Below, in pieces: positions 17,133 to 25,030 of a stretch of DNA of 31,451 nucleotides. The notes beneath the pieces were generated by a model that worked only from the letters and a program-made list of their open reading frames with translations, had not been told where the DNA came from and searched no databases. Source of the stretch: JBFMFB01 sp040752115 (GTDB lineage: Bacteria; Pseudomonadota; Gammaproteobacteria; Burkholderiales; Sulfuricellaceae); NCBI GenBank assembly GCA_040752115.1, contig JBFMFB010000025.1, positions 1 to 31,451 of the forward strand. The letters run 5' to 3'. Within the stretch, counting starts at the first letter, position 1. Every line of letters begins with the position of its first letter. The position numbers and the translations under genes are program-made.

Positions 17133-17728
17133 CGCCGCGGCACCTGCAGGCCGGCCTGTCCCTGATCGAGCTAGCGATCGGGCTGGTGATCCTCGCCATC
17201 CTGATGGGCGTCGCCATTCCGAGCTTCCAGGAATGGATCCAGAGCACGCAAATCCGCACCGGGGCCGATTCCATCCAGAACGGCGTGCAATTGGCCCGGG
17301 CGGAAGCGGTGCGGCGCAACGCGCCGGTGCGTTTCGACCTCACCGCTGCCGGCGGAACCATCGCCTGGAATGTCGGATGCGTCACCGCCTCCGCAGAGTG
17401 CCCGGCAACGATTCAAAGCCACTCCGCCGGGGACGGCACGACCAACGCACGGGCGGGCGTCGATACGGCAACGCCACCCTCTCCCGTTCCCGCCGGCTAC
17501 TACGGCGCCGCCCTCGCCGCCGGCGCGGGGCTGCCTGCCGGCGTCACCTTCGACGGTCTGGGGCGAGTGCCGGGCGCAAACATCGGCGCCGACATTACGC
17601 GGGTGGACGTGACCAGCGCCGTCAACGCGAATGCCCGCCGCATGGTCGTAGTGGTCGGCTCCGGCGGCGTGATCCGCATGTGCGATCCTGCCCTTTCGCT
17701 GGCCAGCAATCCGCAGGGATGCTCGTAA
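17126..17728 (+). CDS. fimT: GspH/FimT-family minor pseudopilin
   Basis: This 200-aa prepilin-like protein has leader MLTPRHLQAG, mature LSLIELAIGLVILAILMGVAIPSFQEW (Leu at +1, Glu at +5), and then the GspH domain with NGVQLARAEAVRRNAPVRFDL and a C-terminal part ending RRMVVVVGSGGVIRMCDP. Members of this family (FimT, FimU, GspH) initiate pilus or pseudopilus assembly; some FimT proteins bind DNA for uptake. The start is a GTG that overlaps the end of pilE by seven bases, so it is probably coupled. fimU is an alternative name. Confidence 0.85.
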   Translation: MLTPRHLQAGLSLIELAIGLVILAILMGVAIPSFQEWIQSTQIRTGADSIQNGVQLARAEAVRRNAPVRFDLTAAGGTIAWNVGCVTASAECPATIQSHSAGDGTTNARAGVDTATPPSPVPAGYYGAALAAGAGLPAGVTFDGLGRVPGANIGADITRVDVTSAVNANARRMVVVVGSGGVIRMCDPALSLASNPQGCS

Positions 17729-17739
17729 GGAGCCCGACC

Positions 17740-18153
17740 ATGATCCGCCCCCTTCGCCAACAACAAGGCTCGATGATGCTGGAAGCGCTGATCGCGATCC
17801 TGATATTTTCCATGGGCATCCTCGCCATCGTCGGCATGCAGGCCGTCTCGATCAAGAACACCACGGATGCGAAATATCGCACCGACGCCAGCCTGCTGGC
17901 CAATCAGCTCATCGGTCAGATGTGGGCGGCCGACAAATCCACCGCGGCGCTCCAGGGCGACTTCAACAGCCCGGCCGGCGCAAGGTATCTGGCCTGGAAG
18001 GCGAACGTGGAGGCAAGCCTGCCGGGCGCCGCGGCGAATCCGCCCACCGTGGTGGTAGGCGCCAACAACGTGGTGACCATCACCGTGCAGTGGCAATCCC
18101 CCGGAGAAACCTCTCCGCACAACTACGTCGCCGTCGCGCAGGTCAACGGCTGA
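17740..18153 (+). CDS. pilV: Minor pilin PilV
   Basis: The 137-aa prepilin has leader MIRPLRQQQG followed by SMMLEALIAILIFSMGILAIVGMQ, with Glu at +5. Ser at +1 instead of Phe/Met occurs in PilV-type minor pilins. The rest (NTTDAKYRTDASLLANQLIGQMW..ITVQWQSPGE) matches the PilV/GspI pattern. A ribosome site (TAAGGAG) follows the fimT stop. PilV, PilW, PilX and FimT/PilE form the priming tip complex of the pilus together with PilY1. Confidence 0.87.
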   Translation: MIRPLRQQQGSMMLEALIAILIFSMGILAIVGMQAVSIKNTTDAKYRTDASLLANQLIGQMWAADKSTAALQGDFNSPAGARYLAWKANVEASLPGAAANPPTVVVGANNVVTITVQWQSPGETSPHNYVAVAQVNG

Positions 18154-18170
18154 AAGAAACGGGAGAATCC

Positions 18171-19259
18171 ATGATGCGCCCGCGCCCACACGAAAAAGGT
18201 TTCAGCCTGGTGGAAATCATGGTCGGGATGGTGATCGGCATGCTTGGCATTCTCGTGGTCATGCAGGTATTCGCCGTCTCCGAAGCGCAGAAGCGCACCA
18301 CTACCACCGGTTCCGACGTCCAGACCATCGGCGCCCTGGCCCTCTACACCATCGAACGGGACGTGCGCATGGCCGGATACGGCTTCACCATGCCCGAGGC
18401 GCTGGGCTGCACCATCAACCGCTCCTTCAACGGCACCACCCTGCCCGCGCTCACCCTGGCGCCGGTCGCCATCGTCAACGGCGCCGCTGGCGCACCGGAC
18501 ACCATCGAGATCCTCGCCAGTTCCAAGGGAAGCTGGAGCATCCCGGCCAGGATCACCACCGATCATCCGGCAACGGCCACCAATTTCTTCCTCAGCTCCA
18601 CCCTCGGCATGGCCGTAGGCGACCTGCTCATCGCCTACGAACCCGGCAAGGACTGCACCCTGCTGCAAATCACCGGCATCCCCAGCGGCAATATCCAGAT
18701 CCACCACCAGAACACCAGCCCCTGGAATCCGCCCGGCGGGCTGAACATCTTTCCCCCTGGCGGCTACGGCAAGGGCGCCACGCTGTTCAACCTGGGGAGC
18801 ATGACGGATCACGTCTATTCGGTGGATGCCGGCAACAACCTGCAGTTTGCGGATTTCAACTCGACCACCAACACCAGCAACACCCAGGCGCTGGCTTCCG
18901 ACATCGCCAACCTGCAGGCGCAATACGGATTCGACACCCGGCCCGGAGCACAGGCAGACGCCAGGGTGGACACCTGGAGCGACACGATGATCGATGCGGA
19001 CGGCAACGGCACGGCGGGCAGCAGCGGCGACCTGAGCCGGATCTATGCAGTGCGGCTGGCCGTGCTGGCGCGCAGTCCCCTGCGCGAAAAAGCCAGAGTG
19101 AACGCCATGGACGACAAGGACTGCGACATCACCACGGTCGCGCCCGCCTGGACCGGTGGCGCATTCGTCGTAAGCGGCGACCCTTACTGGAAATGCCACC
19201 GCTACAAGGTGTTCGAAACCGTAATCCCGCTGCGCAACCTGATCTGGAGACAAGCATGA
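18171..19259 (+). CDS. pilW: Minor pilin PilW
   Basis: This 362-aa protein has leader MMRPRPHEKG and mature FSLVEIMVGMVIGMLGILVVMQVFAVSE with Glu at +5. The long globular domain contains the PilW-family segment VQTIGALALYTIERDVRMAGYGF and, near the end, IYAVRLAVLARSPLREKA..KCHRYKVFETVIPLRNLIW. The start follows the pilV stop by 17 bases. Its stop overlaps the pilX start (ATGA). Confidence 0.9.
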   Translation: MMRPRPHEKGFSLVEIMVGMVIGMLGILVVMQVFAVSEAQKRTTTTGSDVQTIGALALYTIERDVRMAGYGFTMPEALGCTINRSFNGTTLPALTLAPVAIVNGAAGAPDTIEILASSKGSWSIPARITTDHPATATNFFLSSTLGMAVGDLLIAYEPGKDCTLLQITGIPSGNIQIHHQNTSPWNPPGGLNIFPPGGYGKGATLFNLGSMTDHVYSVDAGNNLQFADFNSTTNTSNTQALASDIANLQAQYGFDTRPGAQADARVDTWSDTMIDADGNGTAGSSGDLSRIYAVRLAVLARSPLREKARVNAMDDKDCDITTVAPAWTGGAFVVSGDPYWKCHRYKVFETVIPLRNLIWRQA

Positions 19260-19900
19260 GCGCATCCACTTTCCACCGCGCGCCCCATCGCGGCGAGCGC
19301 GGCGTGGTGCTGATCATCGCCCTCATCGCGCTGGTGGCCATGACCCTGGCCGGCATTGCCATGGTGCGCTCGGTTGACACCGGCAATCTCGTAGCGGGAA
19401 ACCTGGCATTCAAGCAGGGGGCCACCCTGGCCGGCGACAGCGGCATCGAAGCCGCGATCACCTGGCTCACCAGCGTTGCGGGCACGGCGAATTCGTATAA
19501 CGACCAGCCCGCCTCCGGCTATTACGCCACCAGCCAGGACAACCTCGACCTGACCAGCCGGGATCCGGCCAGGGCCTGGGTGGACTGGAATTTCGACAAC
19601 TGCGGCGGCGCCTCGATTCCTGCCTGCATCGCGCCGGCTGCCCCGGTTTCGGCGGCGGGCGGCAACACGGTCACCTACATCATCCACCGGCTGTGCCTCA
19701 GCTCGGGTGACCCGAACGCAGCGGGCAACAGTTGCGCCAATTATCAGGCATCCAGTTCGACCAGCCCCAAAAGAGGCGAGCTGAGGTACGGCGACGACAA
19801 ACGGTTCGAACCCCTGCCGGTGGAGTATTACCGAATTACCTCGCGAGTCGTGGGGCCGCGCAACACGGTGAGCTATGTCGAAACAATCCTGCATTTCTGA
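19256..19900 (+). CDS. pilX: Minor pilin assembly protein PilX
   Basis: The 214-aa protein starts MSASTFHRAPHRGERGVVLIIALIALVAMTLAGIAMVRS. The leader is followed by VVLIIALIALVAMTL, and as usual for PilX the +5 Glu is missing, so it resembles GspK. The motif TGNLVAGNLAFKQGATLAGDSGIEAAITWL is the PilX N-terminal signature. PilX is needed for pilus assembly in Pseudomonas. It is coupled to pilW by a four-base overlap. Confidence 0.87.
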   Translation: MSASTFHRAPHRGERGVVLIIALIALVAMTLAGIAMVRSVDTGNLVAGNLAFKQGATLAGDSGIEAAITWLTSVAGTANSYNDQPASGYYATSQDNLDLTSRDPARAWVDWNFDNCGGASIPACIAPAAPVSAAGGNTVTYIIHRLCLSSGDPNAAGNSCANYQASSSTSPKRGELRYGDDKRFEPLPVEYYRITSRVVGPRNTVSYVETILHF

Positions 19901-19970
19901 CCGGACAGCCGCCGCCCGACAACCCCTTCCGGAGCCCTCGCGCTCCGGGACCAGCAGTCCAGGAGGCCAT

Positions 19971-22900
19971 ATGAAATACCTTACCCCCAGCAAACCGCTC
20001 GCGCCGCTGGTGGCGGCAGCGTTCCTCTGGCAGGCATCCGGCGCCTGCGCTGCGCTGACCGACATCGCCAGCGCCCCCATGGCTTCCTCGTCCTCCACGG
20101 TCGTAAAGCCGAATATCATGTTCATCCTGGACGATTCGGGCAGCATGGGGTGGGAATATCTGCCGGATTCGGTAAACTCCAACAACAGCAAGAACTGTTA
20201 CCGGAATCACCTGTACAACCGCATTTACTACAATCCCAATGTGACCTATGCCCTGCCGGTGGATTCAACCGGCGCGAGCTACCCGAACGCAACCTTTACC
20301 GCCGCGAAGCGAGACGGGTTCGATTCGTCATCCACCACGACCAATCTGAACACCTCCTTCAAGGCCGGCAACGACGGCTCTGGCCAGCAGGCCTATTATT
20401 ACAATTACACCGGCGGGGGCACGCCCTCGGAGGGCACCTGCTACACCGACAACAAATACACCAAGGTGCTCGTTCCCTCCACTTCCCCCGAGGCGCAGAA
20501 CTTCGCCAACTGGTACAGCTACTACCGCACCCGCATCCTGGCGATGAAAACCGCCGCCGGCAGAGCCTTCAAGAACATCGACGACAAATACCGGGTGGGG
20601 TTTTCCACCATCAGCTACACCGGAACGAGTTCGGCCAACAGCGATTTCCTGAAAATCGCGGATTTCGACGCAACCCAAAAAGGCACGTGGTATGCGAAGC
20701 TGTACGGTGCGTCGGCCAACAGCTCCACGCCTTTGCGCGCGGCGCTGTCCAAGGCGGGAAGGATCTATGCGGGCAAATTGCTGACGGGCGCCGATGACCC
20801 CGTGCAGTATTCCTGCCAGCAGAATTTCTCCATCCTCTCCACCGACGGCTACTGGAACACCGGCAACGAATCCAGCAGCTACGGCCCCTTCCAGGCGGAT
20901 GGCAGCACGAATGTGGGCAACCAGGACGGAACGGCGGACAGACCGCTGAAGGACGCGCTCAACAAAAGCAATACCTTGGCCGATGTCGCCATGTACTATT
21001 ACCAGACCGACCTGCGCAGCGCATCTCTTGGCAACTGCACCGGCGCGCTCGGCACCGACGTCTGCGAGAACAACGTGCCGGGATCCGGCAGCGACACTGC
21101 CTCGCATCAGCACATGACCACCTTTACCCTCGGGCTGGGAGTAAACGGCACGCTGGCCTATACCGAGGATTACGAAAGCGCCAGCTCGGGAGATTTTTTT
21201 TCCATCAGGCAGGGCACCAAAAACTGGCCGGACCCCATCAACAACAGCGGAGCGGAACGGATCGACGACCTATGGCATGCCGCCGTCAACGGCCGGGGCA
21301 TCTATTACAGCGCGCAAAACCCCGATTCCCTGGTAAGCGGCATCTCCAAGGCGCTGGCCGGCGTCAGCGCCCGCACCGGATCTTCCGCCGCCGCCGCCAC
21401 CAGTAACTTGGAACCGGTGGCGGGAGACAACTTCATCTACATTGCCCTCTACCGTACGGTCAAATGGGACGGCGATCTTCAGGCCAAGACGATAAACCCG
21501 GACACCGGCGAGCTTTCGGCAACCCCGCTGTGGTCGGCCCAGCCGCTGCTGGACACGAAAGTTTCCGCCGCCAGCGACACGCGCACCATCCACACCTTCG
21601 ACAGCACCGCGCTGGACAAGCTGAAATCCTTCGCCTGGGCGAGCCTCAGCGCCACGGAACAGGGATACTTCAACGGCATGTGCTCCCCCACGGCAAGGCT
21701 GTCCCAATGCACCACGCTGACCACCGCGCAGCAGACTATGGCTTCCGGCCAGAATCTGGTGAACTACCTCCGCGGCCAGGACGGCTACGAAGACCAGGCC
21801 GGCAACACCGACCGCATCTACCGCGACCGGGAGCACGTGCTGGGCGACATGGTCAACTCCCAGCCGGTGTACGTGAAGCAGCCGCCTTTCGGCTACGTGG
21901 ACGCGAATTACGATACCTTCAAGAACACCACCCAGAAAAACCGCGCCGCCACCGTGTATGTGGCGGTCAACGACGGCATGCTGCACGCCTTCGACGGCGA
22001 CACCGGCACCGAACGCTGGGCCTATGTTCCGCCGCTGGTCATGCCCAACCTGTACAAGCTGGCCGACAAGAACTATGCCACCAACCACCAGTACTACGTG
22101 GACGGCTCGCCCGTGGTGGGCGACATCTGTTCCAGAGCGCCAGCCGCGACTTGCTCCGGCAACGAATGGAAAACCATCCTGGTAGGGGGGCTGAATTCCG
22201 GCGGCAGGGGATATTACGCGCTGGACGTGACCAATCCCTCCAGCCCGAAAGCTCTATGGAATTTCACGGTCGACAACGATGCCGATCTGGGCTATACCTA
22301 TGGCAATCCCGTCATCACCAAGCGCAAGGACGGCACCTGGGTGGTGGTGTTCACCTCCGGCTACAACAATGTTTCGCCCGGCGACGGCAAGGGCTACCTG
22401 TACGTCCTGAACGCCAACACCGGCGCCCTGCTGGAGAAGATCGGCACCAATGTCGGCAGCACTACCACACCCAGCGGCCTGGGCAAGATCAACGCCTGGA
22501 TCAACAGCACCACGGACAACACCGCCGAGCGCTTCTACGCGGGCGACCTGCTCGGCAACGTGTGGCGCTTCGACATCGACAACACCACCCCGCCCGCGGG
22601 CAAGGAAGCCCTGCTGCTGGCGGAATTGGGCCAGGTGAGCGGCGCCGGCATCCAGCCCGTCACCACCAAGCCGGAGCTGACCGAAGTCACGGCCGGCGGG
22701 GTTCATTACACCGTGGTCAGCGTGGGCACGGGACGCTACCTGGGCGTAAGCGACCTGTCCGACACCAGCCAGCAGTCGGTCTATTCGATCAAGGACAGCC
22801 TGACCGAGACCGGACTGGGCAAGGTGCGGCTGCCCGGCGTGCTGGTCGAGCAGACCCTCACCACCTTCACCAGCAACGGCGAGCAGATGCGCACTTCCTC

Positions 22901-23315
22901 CACCAACGCCGTGGACTGGAGCACGCAATCGGGGTGGTACGTGGACCTGAACCCGAACAACGAATCCCCGGGCGAGCGCGTCAACGTGGACATGCAGCAG
23001 CAGCTCGGCCTGCTGACCGTCGCCGCCAACGTCCCCAACGCCAACGCCTGCAACCTGGGCGGCTACGCCTGGCTGTACTACTTCGACTACAGGACCGGCC
23101 AGTACGTCCCCGGGTCCTCCAACAACATGACCGGCCGCAGGCTCGGAGCGAACGCCCTGGTCGCCGGCATCAAAACCATCAAGCTGACCAACGGCAAAAC
23201 TGTAACCATTGTGACCGACACCGGAGGGGGAATTTCCGGCAGTTCCGATCCGACCTCGTCCGGGGGCAGCGGCGGAACCGCCAGGCGCGTCTCCTGGCGC
23301 GAGCTGATCGACTGA
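19971..23315 (+). CDS. pilY1: Type IV pilus tip protein PilY1
   Basis: The 1114-aa protein has a signal peptide (MKYLTPSKPLAPLVAAAFLWQASGACA) and an N-terminal von Willebrand A domain with the metal-site motif D54-D-S56-G-S58 in MFILDDSGSMGWEY. A C-terminal PilY1 beta-propeller follows (REHVLGDMVNSQPVYV; AATVYVAVNDGMLHAFDGDTG; a conserved GDLLGNVWRFD at about 858-868) and an end RRVSWRELID. PilY1 sits at the pilus tip, binds calcium, promotes adhesion and twitching, and acts in surface sensing. The start is fixed by a perfect AGGAGG (19961-19966). It ends the pilin operon. Confidence 0.94.
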   Translation: MKYLTPSKPLAPLVAAAFLWQASGACAALTDIASAPMASSSSTVVKPNIMFILDDSGSMGWEYLPDSVNSNNSKNCYRNHLYNRIYYNPNVTYALPVDSTGASYPNATFTAAKRDGFDSSSTTTNLNTSFKAGNDGSGQQAYYYNYTGGGTPSEGTCYTDNKYTKVLVPSTSPEAQNFANWYSYYRTRILAMKTAAGRAFKNIDDKYRVGFSTISYTGTSSANSDFLKIADFDATQKGTWYAKLYGASANSSTPLRAALSKAGRIYAGKLLTGADDPVQYSCQQNFSILSTDGYWNTGNESSSYGPFQADGSTNVGNQDGTADRPLKDALNKSNTLADVAMYYYQTDLRSASLGNCTGALGTDVCENNVPGSGSDTASHQHMTTFTLGLGVNGTLAYTEDYESASSGDFFSIRQGTKNWPDPINNSGAERIDDLWHAAVNGRGIYYSAQNPDSLVSGISKALAGVSARTGSSAAAATSNLEPVAGDNFIYIALYRTVKWDGDLQAKTINPDTGELSATPLWSAQPLLDTKVSAASDTRTIHTFDSTALDKLKSFAWASLSATEQGYFNGMCSPTARLSQCTTLTTAQQTMASGQNLVNYLRGQDGYEDQAGNTDRIYRDREHVLGDMVNSQPVYVKQPPFGYVDANYDTFKNTTQKNRAATVYVAVNDGMLHAFDGDTGTERWAYVPPLVMPNLYKLADKNYATNHQYYVDGSPVVGDICSRAPAATCSGNEWKTILVGGLNSGGRGYYALDVTNPSSPKALWNFTVDNDADLGYTYGNPVITKRKDGTWVVVFTSGYNNVSPGDGKGYLYVLNANTGALLEKIGTNVGSTTTPSGLGKINAWINSTTDNTAERFYAGDLLGNVWRFDIDNTTPPAGKEALLLAELGQVSGAGIQPVTTKPELTEVTAGGVHYTVVSVGTGRYLGVSDLSDTSQQSVYSIKDSLTETGLGKVRLPGVLVEQTLTTFTSNGEQMRTSSTNAVDWSTQSGWYVDLNPNNESPGERVNVDMQQQLGLLTVAANVPNANACNLGGYAWLYYFDYRTGQYVPGSSNNMTGRRLGANALVAGIKTIKLTNGKTVTIVTDTGGGISGSSDPTSSGGSGGTARRVSWRELID

Positions 23316-23353
23316 AAAAAACGGGAGCGGCGCAACGCCGCTCCCGTTTTTTT
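23315..23353. terminator. Bidirectional Rho-independent terminator between pilY1 and ispH
   Basis: A perfect 11-bp stem, CGGGAGCGGCG (23322-23332) and its complement (23336-23346), with a three-base loop is flanked by seven A on the left (23315-23321) and seven T on the right (23347-23353). It can end both the rightward pilY1 transcript and the leftward ribF-ileS-lspA-ispH transcript. Confidence 0.95.
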
Positions 23354-23370
23354 CCATAAACCGTCTGGGG

Positions 23371-24300
23371 CTATGTCCGCTCGGCCAGGCTCTTCGGAAT
23401 CGGAAACACCATGTTTTCCGCCGCGCCGGCGAGTTCGTCGATCCGGGTCGCGCCCAGATCCTTCAGCCGCCCGATCACTTCCTGCACCAGCACGTCCGGC
23501 GCGGACGCACCCGCGGTGACGCCGATCTTTTGTTTGCCTGCCAGCCACTCCGGCTTGATCTCCCCGGCGTTGTCCACCATGTAGGCCTCGGCGCCATGCT
23601 TCCGCGCCACTTCCCGCAGCCGGTTGGAGTTGGAGCTGTTGGGCGAGCCGACCACGATCACCGCATCGCACTGCCGCGCCAGCGCCTTGACCGCATCCTG
23701 GCGATTCTGGGTGGCGTAGCAGATGTCGTCCTTCTTCGGCCCGGTGATGTTGGGAAAGCGCCGCTTCAGCGCCTCGATGATCCGGCTGGCGTCGTCCACC
23801 GACAGGGTGGTCTGGGTGACGAAGGCGAGATTGTTCTCGTCCGCCACCCGCAGGCCATCCACGTCTTCTGGCTTTTCCACCAGATACATCCCGCCCTGCG
23901 ACTGCCCCATTGTGCCTTCTACCTCGGGATGGCCGCGGTGGCCGATCATGATGACTTCCTTGCCCTGCGCCCGCATTCGCGCCACTTCCAGATGCACCTT
24001 GGTCACCAGCGGGCAGGTGGCGTCGAACACCTTGAGGCCACGCGCATCGGCCTCCTGCCTCACCGCCTGCGAAACGCCGTGGGCGCTGAAAATGAGCGTG
24101 CTGCCCGGCGGCACCTCGGCCAGATCCTCGATGAAGATCGCGCCCTTCTTCTTCAGGTTGTCCACCACGAAGCGGTTGTGGACGACCTCGTGGCGCACAT
24201 AGATCGGCGCACCGAACAGCGCCAGCGCCCGCTCCACGATTTCGATGGCGCGGTCCACGCCGGCACAAAAGCCGCGGGGGTTGGCGAGAAAAATTTCCAT
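23371..24300 (-). CDS. ispH: 4-hydroxy-3-methylbut-2-enyl diphosphate reductase
   Basis: IspH is the last enzyme of the MEP pathway and reduces HMBPP to IPP and DMAPP. The 309-aa protein has the three conserved cysteines that hold the [4Fe-4S] cluster: Cys12 (GFCAGV), Cys96 (DATCPLV) and Cys194 (DICYATQNRQ). The catalytic Glu126 (GHPEVEGTMGQ), His42 and His74 motifs, and SPNSSNSNRL, which binds the diphosphate, are also present. It follows lspA in a gene order widely conserved in proteobacteria, although here a 265-bp nested repeat separates the two. Confidence 0.97.
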   Translation of the reverse strand: MEIFLANPRGFCAGVDRAIEIVERALALFGAPIYVRHEVVHNRFVVDNLKKKGAIFIEDLAEVPPGSTLIFSAHGVSQAVRQEADARGLKVFDATCPLVTKVHLEVARMRAQGKEVIMIGHRGHPEVEGTMGQSQGGMYLVEKPEDVDGLRVADENNLAFVTQTTLSVDDASRIIEALKRRFPNITGPKKDDICYATQNRQDAVKALARQCDAVIVVGSPNSSNSNRLREVARKHGAEAYMVDNAGEIKPEWLAGKQKIGVTAGASAPDVLVQEVIGRLKDLGATRIDELAGAAENMVFPIPKSLAERT

Positions 24301-24330
24301 TGCGTATTCCGAATGTGTCGACAGAAAAAA

Positions 24331-24544
24331 TTAACCACGAATGGCACGAATGTTCACGAATGAATCTGAAAAAACAAACGACTGAGTAGGGCGTCAATAA
24401 GCGAAGCGCATTGCGCCGGATGTTTGCCGGCGCTCATGGCGACGTCATTCGGCGCATTACGCCTGCGGCTAATGCGCCCTACGTTTTCTGGCGAGGCGGA
24501 ACCAGTTCCAGCCATTCGTGTTCATTCGTGTCATTCGTGGCTAA
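24331..24544. repeat. Outer inverted repeat with CACGAATG-unit arms, split by another repeat
   Basis: The left arm (24331-24363) holds three CACGAATG units spaced 9-10 bases apart and begins TTAACCACGAATG. The right arm (24513-24544) is its reverse complement with about three mismatches, ending CATTCGTGGCTAA. The interior contains the unrelated inverted repeat at 24386-24482. This and its flanks make up the ispH-lspA gap (24301-24565); no gene or promoter is evident in it. Confidence 0.9.
24386..24482. repeat. Inner inverted repeat, GTAGGGCGCATTA family
   Basis: The left arm (24386-24422, starting GTAGGGCG and containing CGCATTGCGCCGGATG) pairs imperfectly with the right arm (24444-24482, CATTCGGCGCATTACGCC..GCGCCCTAC). 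Elements like 'TAGGGCGCATTAGCGCAGGCGTAATGCGCC' are common between genes in proteobacteria, from recall. It lies wholly inside the loop of the CACGAATG element. Confidence 0.85.
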
Positions 24545-24565
24545 ACCGCTTTTGTTCCGACCAAA

Positions 24566-25030
24566 TCAATGACAGGCCGCAGGCTTCCTCAAACTGTCCA
24601 GCACCAGCAAAATCACGCCGCCGGTGATCGCCATGTCGGCCACGTTGAACGCCGGCCAGTGATAGTTCCCGTAGTAGAAATCGAGGAAATCCACTACATA
24701 GCCGAAGCGCACGCGGTCGATCAGGTTGCCGAGCGCGCCGCCCAGCACCAGGCTCAGGGCCAGGCTGAAAAGAAACTGGCCGCGGTGCTTCCGAAGCAGC
24801 CAGACGATGACCACCGATGCGATCACCGCGATCGCGGTAAAGAAAACGCGCTGCCAGCCGCCCGCTTCGGCCAGCAGGCTGAAGGCGGCGCCGGTGTTGT
24901 GGGCCAGCACCAGGTTGAAGAACGAGGTGACCGGCCGGCTGTCGCCGTAACTGAAAATCTGCGTCACCCAGATCTTGGTGATCTGGTCCAGCACGATCAC
25001 CACCGCGCTGAGCGCCAGCCAGTTACGCAT
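24566..25030 (-). CDS. lspA: Lipoprotein signal peptidase II
   Basis: LspA removes signal peptides from diacylglyceryl-prolipoproteins in the inner membrane. The 154-aa protein has four membrane helices and the two catalytic aspartates Asp114 (GYVVDFLDF) and Asp132 (FNVADMAITGG), spaced 18 residues apart as in E. coli. The conserved N/G motifs HNTGAAFSLL and GGALGNLIDRV are also present. The start MRNWLAL overlaps the end of ileS by eight bases, so translation is coupled. An in-frame extension upstream would lie within ileS and is rejected. Confidence 0.96.
   Translation of the reverse strand: MRNWLALSAVVIVLDQITKIWVTQIFSYGDSRPVTSFFNLVLAHNTGAAFSLLAEAGGWQRVFFTAIAVIASVVIVWLLRKHRGQFLFSLALSLVLGGALGNLIDRVRFGYVVDFLDFYYGNYHWPAFNVADMAITGGVILLVLDSLRKPAACH

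Noticed and set aside
24331..24544. Riboswitch or structured regulatory RNA ahead of ispH
   Set aside because: The structure is fully explained by two nested inverted repeats with no conserved junction or loop motif recognised.
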